From positions 4,236 through 9,883 of the forward strand of contig DHQM01000007.1 of assembly GCA_002408105.1 (NCBI GenBank): a stretch of DNA of 5,648 nt. The letters run 5' to 3'. The notes under the pieces are model-generated. The model ran no database searches. It was not told where the DNA came from and saw nothing but the letters and a program-made list of their open reading frames with translations. The DNA comes from Gammaproteobacteria bacterium UBA5338. GTDB taxonomy: Bacteria > Pseudomonadota > Gammaproteobacteria > Pseudomonadales > UBA5862. Every line of letters begins with the position of its first letter. The stretch's first letter is position 1. Of this stretch, positions 1 to 3,952 are shown piece by piece. The position numbers and the translations under genes were made by a program.

Positions 1-119
1 GCCGCCTTACCCAATCTCGGCAAATCAATAAGGCGCACACCATGGTCTGCATAGCGAGACACCACGCCCGCCGTATCGTCGTTGGAGCCGTCGTTTCCGA
101 CCAAGACCTCGACTTCGAC
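1..119 (-). other. Family 2 glycosyltransferase N-terminal fragment fused in frame to FeoB
   Basis: Residues 582-620 of the open frame read VEVEVLVGNDGSNDDTAGVV, then SRYADHGVRLIDLPRLGKAA. This is the classic start of a GT-A fold family 2 glycosyltransferase: a beta strand, the nucleotide-binding DGS(N/T)DDT motif (591-597), a helix ending in SRYA, and the V-R-L-I-x-L-P-x-x-GKAA segment that normally leads into the AALN region. FeoB has no such segment at this place; its family shows a short periplasmic loop followed by the second half of the membrane core. The fragment is cut by the window edge before the catalytic DxD. The first 30-60 residues of a normal family 2 enzyme are also missing, replaced by FeoB. 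The GT2 assignment rests on motif recognition only. An assembly chimera is the likeliest cause. Confidence 0.8.
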
Positions 120-1862
120 CTGCTCCAATTGCTGGACCTGCGCTGCCCATTTTGAGTCAAAGCTGTCGGACCTTGGAAAATAGGCGAGCGCCCACACAAC
201 GACCGCAACGAAAAAGATCACCGTCCCGGCACGCACCAAAAACAGCCGAGCCCGCTCCATGAGCCGCAACGCCACCGAACGCGGGTTCGGCAACTGCGAT
301 GGCGGCAGTTCCATCAGAAAACTTGGGGCGGCGCGGCGCAGGAAGCTGCGTTTGAGTAAGTACGCCGTCAACACGCCACCAACGATGCCGAGCAAATACA
401 GCCCCAGCAGGACCAGCCCGTGCAGGTTCAAGAGTCCGAAGAAGTAGTGGCGCTGGGGAACAAAAGCCGCGATGAGCAGCGCGTACACCGGCAACCGGGC
501 CGAACAGGTCATGAACGGCACCGCCATCAGGGTGGCGATGCGGTCTCGCCGGTCCGGAATCACCCGCGTGCCCATGATGGCTGGCACGGCACAAGCAAAA
601 CCCGACAACATGGGGACGAACGAATGGCCCGAAAGGCCGCACCAACGCATGAGCCGGTCCACCAGGAACGCGGCCCGAGCCATGTAACCTGAATCTTCCA
701 AAAAAATCACAAAGGCAAAAAGGATCAGTATCTGGGGCAGAAAAATCACCACACTGCCCACACCGGCAATCACCCCATCGGCCAACAAGCTTGCCAGGGC
801 ACCCTCAGGCAAGGTGGCGTAGACGGCGCCGCTCGCCGCACCAGCCAGGGCATCGATCCAGTCCATCAATGGAGTCGCCCAGGCGAACACCGCCTGAAAC
901 ACCGCGCCCATCACCAGCACGAAACAGAGGCTTCCAATGATGGGGTGGCTCAAGAATCGATCGACACGGTCGGAAGCGGTCGCGGCGGGTTGCAGCGGAA
1001 TGCGCACTGCCCCTTCCATAAGTTTGCCCACGTGGGCATAGCGGCTGCGGGCTTCCCGCTCGGCGAGGGTCTGGTAGTCGGCCCGCAATCCGGTGCGCCG
1101 CGATTCCAGTTCATCCGCCACATCACTCCCAAGGGCCTGTGCCAAGGCGTACTCGGATTCCCCACCTTTGTCGATGAGCGCACGCTCGACCAGGTAGGCT
1201 TCGACGCGGGTTCCACTCAAGCGGCTCCACCGTTCGGCAAGCTCGATCGCGGCGTCTCGCACATCAGGCAACAGCACCGACGGCGCAGACAGGGTCTCTG
1301 GCGCCGATCCCCGCACCGCACTGGCCAATGCCTGCAGGAGCGGTCGGGTATTGACCTCCTTCGCGGTGGCAGTAAGCGGAATCACCGGTGCATCCAGGCG
1401 CTCCGACAACCGCAAGGCATCGATGTCGACCCCCCGCGCGCTGGCCACATCGACCATGTTCAGGGCGACCACCAGGGGCACCCCCAGCTCACGCAATTGG
1501 GTGGCGAGAAACAGGTTGCGCCGCAGGTTCGACGCATCGACCACCACCATCACGGCATCGGGCTTCGGCACATCCGGCACGCGCCCGAGCAGCACGTCGA
1601 CAGCCACCCTTTCGTCAGGAGAGTGCGCAGACAGCGAGTAGGTACCCGGCAGATCAACCAACAGGATGTCCTGTCCGTCGACCTGCAACTCACCGGTGCG
1701 CTTTTCGACCGTGACACCGGGGTAGTTCGCCACCTTCTGGTGCATCCCGGTCAGCAGGTTGAACAGCGAGCTTTTGCCTGTATTGGGGTTGCCAATGACC
1801 GCGACCACCGCCTGGCGGGCAGCCACGGCGCTTGCCTTCAGTGCAGGAGCGGACTCAGCCAT
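1..1862 (-). CDS. feoB: Ferrous iron transporter FeoB, C-terminus missing; last ~40 codons are foreign sequence
   Basis: FeoB is an inner-membrane Fe(II) transporter with a cytosolic G domain. The ATG at 1862 gives an open frame of 620 codons that runs off the edge. Seen: G1 GNPNTGKSS (residues 24-32), G3 DLPG (70-73), G4 NMVD (135-138) and a probable G5 around PLTATA (162-167). A helical GDI-like linker follows (about 170-300). The membrane domain starts near 308 and holds the gate motif GFACAVPAIMGTR (421-433) and PFMTCSARLPVY (449-460). A hydrophobic helix lies at 545-562. After KWAAQVQQLEQ (571-581) the FeoB periplasmic loop stops and glycosyltransferase-like sequence takes over in frame. 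The second half of the membrane core, including the second gate, is therefore absent. The start overlaps the feoA stop by 8 nt, and no strong ribosome binding site precedes it, which suggests translational coupling. Identity is secure to about residue 581; the annotated C-terminus should not be trusted. Confidence 0.95.
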   Translation of the reverse strand, partial: MAESAPALKASAVAARQAVVAVIGNPNTGKSSLFNLLTGMHQKVANYPGVTVEKRTGELQVDGQDILLVDLPGTYSLSAHSPDERVAVDVLLGRVPDVPKPDAVMVVVDASNLRRNLFLATQLRELGVPLVVALNMVDVASARGVDIDALRLSERLDAPVIPLTATAKEVNTRPLLQALASAVRGSAPETLSAPSVLLPDVRDAAIELAERWSRLSGTRVEAYLVERALIDKGGESEYALAQALGSDVADELESRRTGLRADYQTLAEREARSRYAHVGKLMEGAVRIPLQPAATASDRVDRFLSHPIIGSLCFVLVMGAVFQAVFAWATPLMDWIDALAGAASGAVYATLPEGALASLLADGVIAGVGSVVIFLPQILILFAFVIFLEDSGYMARAAFLVDRLMRWCGLSGHSFVPMLSGFACAVPAIMGTRVIPDRRDRIATLMAVPFMTCSARLPVYALLIAAFVPQRHYFFGLLNLHGLVLLGLYLLGIVGGVLTAYLLKRSFLRRAAPSFLMELPPSQLPNPRSVALRLMERARLFLVRAGTVIFFVAVVVWALAYFPRSDSFDSKWAAQVQQLEQVEVEVLVGNDGSNDDTAGVVSRYADHGVRLIDLPRLGKA

Positions 1863-2166
1863 CTGCCGATGCGCTGGACCGGCGGATCATCACCTGCGCC
1901 GCTTCGGCACGCCGCAGCGACAGCGCGTATCCCATGATCCGGTACTCCACCGGGTCACCGCCCGGCGCTGTCCGAACCGGGGTGATGGCTTCTCCTTCGA
2001 TGACACCCAGTTGCATCAACCGCTGCGCCAAGCGGCTGTCAATGTCCCGAAAGCCGCGGATTTCAGCGCGTTCGCCGAGCGGTAAGTCCACCAGGGTGGT
2101 CTCCGCGGGCAAACGTGCGATCGGCACGGCAGGCCGAATGCGTTGACGATGTTGCAGAACACCCAC
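1855..2166 (-). CDS. feoA: Ferrous iron transport accessory protein FeoA
   Basis: FeoA is a small cytosolic SH3-like protein that works with FeoB in Fe(II) uptake. The core is residues 25-96: LVDLPLGERAEIRGF, then a helix (SRLAQRLMQLGVIEGEAI), PVRTAPGGDPVEYRIMGYALSLRR and a last strand AAQVMIRR. The chosen GTG start at 2166 gives 103 residues, about 20 longer than the usual 75-85. It is preceded 11 nt upstream by AGAGGGAGG (2178-2186). An in-frame ATG at 2352 would give 165 residues, but it lies inside the promoter/Fur box and its extra N-terminus spans three hairpins, so it is rejected. A second GTG near 2127 would give a more typical length but has no visible ribosome binding site. The stop overlaps the feoB start, so the two are co-transcribed and probably coupled. 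Function is well supported; the exact start is moderately sure. Confidence 0.9.
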   Translation of the reverse strand: MGVLQHRQRIRPAVPIARLPAETTLVDLPLGERAEIRGFRDIDSRLAQRLMQLGVIEGEAITPVRTAPGGDPVEYRIMGYALSLRRAEAAQVMIRRSSASADG

Positions 2167-2177
2167 TGCCCAACAAA

Positions 2178-2186
2178 CCTCCCTCT
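2178..2186 (-). promoter_or_regulatory. Ribosome binding site of feoA
   Basis: AGAGGGAGG on the minus strand lies 11 nt before the GTG at 2166. It is the best Shine-Dalgarno match in the leader and decides the choice of that start over the longer in-frame ATG. The spacing is slightly long. Confidence 0.6.
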
Positions 2187-2209
2187 GGATTGGCTCTGCC
2201 ACATTGGCC

Positions 2210-2240
2210 GCGCAATCGGCCCCAGCGGGGCCCATTGCGC
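2210..2240 (-). promoter_or_regulatory. Strong 13-bp stem-loop in the feoA leader
   Basis: Arms GCGCAAT (2210-2216) and ATTGCGC (2234-2240) enclose, after one mismatched pair (2217/2233), arms GGCCCC (2218-2223) and GGGGCC (2227-2232) around a 3-nt loop. This is 13 base pairs with a single G-G mismatch in the RNA. It ends 24 nt upstream of the feoA ribosome binding site. No run of T follows on either strand, so it is not a standard intrinsic terminator. It is probably a structured leader element that affects mRNA stability or translation, but its function is unknown. Confidence 0.65.
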
Positions 2241-2241
2241 C

Positions 2242-2259
2242 TGGTTCGTCAGAGAACCA
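2242..2259 (-). repeat. Second inverted repeat in the feoA leader
   Basis: Perfect 6-bp arms TGGTTC (2242-2247) and GAACCA (2254-2259) around a 6-nt loop, one nucleotide from the strong stem-loop at 2210-2240. It could be a small hairpin in the feoA leader RNA. A dyad of this size can occur by chance; its position beside two others is what makes it notable. Confidence 0.5.
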
Positions 2260-2266
2260 AGCGGTA

Positions 2267-2283
2267 TCTGTGCCAGGCACAGA
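2267..2283 (-). repeat. Third inverted repeat in the feoA leader, perfect 8-1-8 palindrome
   Basis: TCTGTGCC (2267-2274) and GGCACAGA (2276-2283) flank a single base, a perfect 17-bp odd palindrome. The centre is too tight for a full RNA stem, although the outer pairs could still form one. It therefore looks at least as much like a protein-binding operator as an RNA hairpin. It lies about 45 bp downstream of the Fur box and 7 nt from the next dyad. Confidence 0.55.
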
Positions 2284-2327
2284 CAAGCCCCAGGGAACGT
2301 TCAGCCGATGCCATCCAGACTGCGATT

Positions 2328-2346
2328 GAAAACGATTCTCATTGTC
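2328..2346 (-). promoter_or_regulatory. Fur box of the feoAB promoter
   Basis: GAAAACGATTCTCATTGTC matches the classical 19-bp Fur consensus GATAATGATAATCATTATC at 14 of 19 positions, including GAT and TCATT at the centre. It lies just downstream of the -35 element of the feoA promoter and covers the expected spacer and -10. Bound Fe-Fur would therefore block RNA polymerase, the standard mode of repression when iron is sufficient. Fur control of feoAB is well established in proteobacteria; here it is inferred from sequence. Confidence 0.8.
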
Positions 2347-2359
2347 AGGCATCTGTCAA
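2332..2359 (-). promoter_or_regulatory. Putative sigma-70 promoter of feoAB
   Basis: A perfect TTGACA -35 lies at 2359-2354 on the minus strand. The best -10 at a 16-nt spacer is AATCGT (2337-2332), only 3 of 6 matches, so the -10 is weak. Overlap with the Fur box supports this as the regulated promoter. Transcription would start near 2325, giving a leader of about 160 nt to the GTG of feoA. Confidence 0.55.
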
Positions 2360-2612
2360 CAAATGTCCACATTTCTGCTGGGGTCGACGAGAGGAGAGAC
2401 TGGGCCGGGTCACGCGGCATGAATGGCGCTCAGGAATCTCGCAGCCCGCGGCGGGGGCGGTCTATCAAGCCCGGACCGAGATCGAAAACCGGCGCGAACT
2501 GACCGAAAGCACAAGCAGGGCCGCGCTCTTTGTAGATCGACCCGCCGGCGGTGCGAACACGCGCCGTGTGGCACAGCAACTCATCAACCAACCCACCGAC
2601 GGCTTGCCCTCT

Positions 2613-2624
2613 GTGTATATACAC
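2613..2624. repeat. Perfect 12-bp palindrome GTGTATATACAC
   Basis: An AT-centred perfect palindrome in an otherwise GC-rich stretch. It resembles the centre of LexA-type operators, but only one flank carries the CTGT wing (CTGT at 2611-2614; the other side is ACCC). On the minus strand it overlaps a possible promoter: TTGTCC (2642-2637), 17-nt spacer, TATACA (2619-2614), each hexamer matching 4 of 6. That promoter would fire toward feoA. Confidence 0.35.
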
Positions 2625-2710
2625 CCGGCGCGCACTGGACAATACATCACTGGAGAGACTCGATCTGCGCTCGATCCCGGCTTGAAATATTGACTCCAAG
2701 CCATTGCGGG

Positions 2711-2748
2711 TGCAGTGCCTCGTCCGTGGGCGACCCACACCCACTGCA
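2711..2748. repeat. Nested inverted repeat in the intergenic region
   Basis: Outer arms TGCAGTG (2711-2717) and CACTGCA (2742-2748) enclose inner arms GTGGG (2726-2730) and CCCAC (2734-2738) with a 3-nt loop. It could form a bulged hairpin on either strand. There is no T-run after it. Function unknown. Confidence 0.4.
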
Positions 2749-2805
2749 GAATACAAAACCTGGCCGTGGGCCGCGTTGCAGGTGTTGCTCAAGATGGTTT
2801 CAAAA

Positions 2806-2826
2806 CGGTCCATTGCGTACGGACCG
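2806..2826. repeat. Operator-like dyad CGGTCC-N9-GGACCG
   Basis: Perfect 6-bp arms at 2806-2811 and 2821-2826 with a 9-nt spacer, about 60 bp upstream of the exporter -10. The half-site centres are 15 bp apart, about one and a half helical turns. It could be an activator or repressor site for the exporter. No known regulator family is recognised. Confidence 0.35.
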
Positions 2827-2863
2827 CACCCATGCTGGGTCAAGCAGCGCCCGGGCAGCCCAG

Positions 2864-2873
2864 CCTGCCAGAC
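2864..2873 (+). repeat. Direct repeat copy 1, CCTGCCAGAC, upstream of the exporter -10
   Basis: First of two identical 10-bp copies, 35 bp apart. It falls in the -35/spacer region of the exporter promoter. Its CTGCC also pairs with GGCAG at 2854-2858 across a 6-nt gap. Candidate operator half. Confidence 0.4.
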
Positions 2874-2881
2874 GGATCCGG

Positions 2882-2890
2882 TGGTATGAT
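2882..2890 (+). promoter_or_regulatory. Extended -10 promoter of the CDF exporter
   Basis: TGgTATGAT: a TATGAT hexamer (5 of 6 to TATAAT) preceded by TG at the extended -10 position. No good -35 is seen at 16-18 nt, which is usual for extended -10 promoters and for promoters needing an activator. Transcription would begin near 2897, giving a leader of about 59 nt to the GTG at 2956. Confidence 0.5.
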
Positions 2891-2898
2891 GAAACAAA

Positions 2899-2908
2899 CC
2901 TGCCAGAC
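2899..2908 (+). repeat. Direct repeat copy 2, CCTGCCAGAC, just after the predicted start site
   Basis: Second identical copy of the 10-mer at 2864-2873. It lies at about +3 to +12 of the predicted transcript, so the two copies bracket the promoter. This layout suits a repressor binding both sites, but the evidence is only positional. Confidence 0.4.
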
Positions 2909-2942
2909 CCGTGCGGCATGAGTCGACCTGACTTTAAGTTCT

Positions 2943-2948
2943 AGGAAG
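2943..2948 (+). promoter_or_regulatory. Ribosome binding site of the CDF exporter
   Basis: AGGAAG 7 nt before the GTG at 2956. It fixes the GTG as the start and so keeps the histidine-rich N-terminus in the protein. Confidence 0.7.
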
Positions 2949-2955
2949 CCCAGCA

Positions 2956-3912
2956 GTGTCAGCGCATCACCACCCGCATTCCCACGACCGCCCGCACGAT
3001 CACCGCCTCAGCAGTTCAAGGCGCACGCTACTCGGCGCCGTGGTGTTTACCGCAGGCTTTGCGTGCATCGAAGCCGTTGGGGGGTGGGTATCGGGCTCTC
3101 TCGCGCTGATCAGCGATGCGGGCCACATGGTGACCGACTCACTGGCGCTCGCCATGGGTGCCCTGGCGGCCTGGGCGGCGGCACAACCACCTTCCACCCG
3201 ACACAGTTTCGGCTGGCAGCGGGCCGAAGTGATGGGCGCGTTTATCAACGCCTTGGCCATGGTCGCCGTGGTGGTCTTCATTGCGACCGAAGCCGTTGGG
3301 CGTCTGCGCGACCCCGTCCCGGTCAACGGCGGCCTCGTCACCTTGATCGCGGCCATTGGGCTGGCGATCAACCTTGCGGTGTTTCGGTTGTTGCACGGCG
3401 GCGAACAAGACCTAAATGTTCGCGCCGCCACCTTGCACGTGCTGGGCGATTTGCTGGGCTCAGTGGGGGCATTGGTGGCGGGGCTCGTTGTCTACTGGAC
3501 AGGCTGGAGCCCCATTGACCCGTTGCTGTCACTCCTCATCTGCGCCCTACTGATGGCCTCAACGCTCAAACTGCTTCTTGAGGTGGTGCACACCTTGATG
3601 GAAGGTGTACCGCATGGAATCGACCTCAACCGGGTGGGCGATTCCATGACAGCGGTTGCGGGTGTGCAAGAAATTCACGACCTGCACATTTGGGGCCTGT
3701 CCTCGGGGAACAGCTACCTGTCCGCCCATGTGGTGGTGGATCGCCTGGAAGACTGGCCGGAGGTGCTCAGCGCCCTGAGCCGGCTTCTGTGCGAGCGTCA
3801 GGGGGTACGTCACATCACACTCCAACCCGAACCACCGAGTCACCGCATCCGCACCCCCCAAGACCCTTACACCGCCGGGCACCGGGGCCAGTGCGCAGCC
3901 GCTGAGGCCTAG
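2956..3912 (+). CDS. CDF-family zinc/divalent cation exporter (CzcD/ZitB type)
   Basis: Cation diffusion facilitators are inner-membrane antiporters that export Zn(II) and related metals in exchange for protons. The protein has 318 residues, the usual length for CzcD/ZitB. Its N-terminus is histidine-rich (HHHPHSHDRPHDH, 4-16), a common metal-sensing or delivery tail. Six membrane segments follow from about 24 to 208. The transport-site residues are visible: H57 and D61 in SDAGHMVTD (helix 2), and H161 and D165 in HVLGDLLGS (helix 5). This HxxxD/HxxxD pair is typical of Zn-preferring members. After the ME-GVPHGID segment (215-223) comes the cytoplasmic ferredoxin-like domain with HDLHIWGLSSGNSYLSAHVV (241-260) and HITLQPE (286-292). 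The start is GTG with AGGAAG upstream. The phosphorylase follows 40 nt later on the same strand. Family is sure; metal specificity (Zn, Co, Cd, Ni) cannot be fixed from sequence, so no symbol is given. Confidence 0.95.
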   Translation: MSAHHHPHSHDRPHDHRLSSSRRTLLGAVVFTAGFACIEAVGGWVSGSLALISDAGHMVTDSLALAMGALAAWAAAQPPSTRHSFGWQRAEVMGAFINALAMVAVVVFIATEAVGRLRDPVPVNGGLVTLIAAIGLAINLAVFRLLHGGEQDLNVRAATLHVLGDLLGSVGALVAGLVVYWTGWSPIDPLLSLLICALLMASTLKLLLEVVHTLMEGVPHGIDLNRVGDSMTAVAGVQEIHDLHIWGLSSGNSYLSAHVVVDRLEDWPEVLSALSRLLCERQGVRHITLQPEPPSHRIRTPQDPYTAGHRGQCAAAEA

Positions 3913-3937
3913 CGCAGCGGAGCCGCCTGACCACCGT

Positions 3938-3943
3938 GGAGGA
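3938..3943 (+). promoter_or_regulatory. Ribosome binding site of the glucan phosphorylase
   Basis: GGAGGA with a 9-nt spacer to the ATG at 3953, a near-ideal site. It lies in the 40-nt gap after the exporter stop, where no terminator or promoter is evident. Confidence 0.75.
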
Positions 3944-3952
3944 ACTGGCCTG

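Larger units (their letters stand above)
2360..2881. other. Intergenic region without a convincing gene
   Basis: About 520 bases separate the feoA promoter from the exporter promoter. Open frames exist on both strands, but none combines a start, a ribosome binding site and a recognisable protein, and their translations are rich in Arg, Cys, His and Pro as expected of shadow frames. The exception worth noting is the plus frame ending in TGA at 2691-2693. From about 2457 it has fairly G/C-biased third positions and a bland composition, so a decayed gene remnant is possible. An AGGAGAG at 2392-2398 has no start codon at a usable distance. The region contains several short dyads listed separately. 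No tRNA, rRNA or terminator was recognised. Confidence 0.5.

Noticed and set aside
157..645. Minus-strand open frame of 162 codons in another frame of feoB
   Set aside because: It overlaps the intact FeoB frame, whose codons encode conserved membrane motifs. The alternative translation is Arg/Gly/Ala-rich with no family match.
945..1937. Long plus-strand open frame of 330 codons
   Set aside because: It lies wholly antisense to feoB and the feoA 3' end, has Arg/His/Gln-rich composition and no recognisable domain. It is the usual shadow of a GC-rich gene.
2210..2240. Strong GC stem-loop read as a terminator
   Set aside because: There is no T-run on either side, and it stands upstream of feoA rather than after a gene.
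2611..2626. LexA (SOS) box
   Set aside because: One wing matches CTGT, but the other is ACCC instead of ACAG, and no SOS gene follows.
2115..2693. Plus-strand open frame crossing feoA and the intergenic region
   Set aside because: The first half is antisense to feoA and its promoter. The second half has no start with a ribosome binding site and no recognised domain. Its tail could be a gene remnant but is not supported as a gene.
2159..2747. Shared 11-mer ACACCCACTGC at 2159-2169 and 2737-2747
   Set aside because: A single pair far apart, one copy inside feoA coding sequence, and no flanking similarity. Chance is sufficient.
2430..2897. Minus-strand open frame in the intergenic region
   Set aside because: No recognisable protein, no ribosome binding site noted, and it covers the exporter promoter and the dyads. 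Composition is not protein-like.
2423..2944. Plus-strand open frame ending just before the exporter
   Set aside because: The product is dominated by Arg, Cys, His and Pro and has no domain. It also runs through the promoter, the repeats and into the exporter ribosome binding site.
2897..2955. NiCo-type riboswitch ahead of the CDF exporter
   Set aside because: The leader from the predicted start is only about 59 nt, and I see none of the multi-helix junction features expected of that class.
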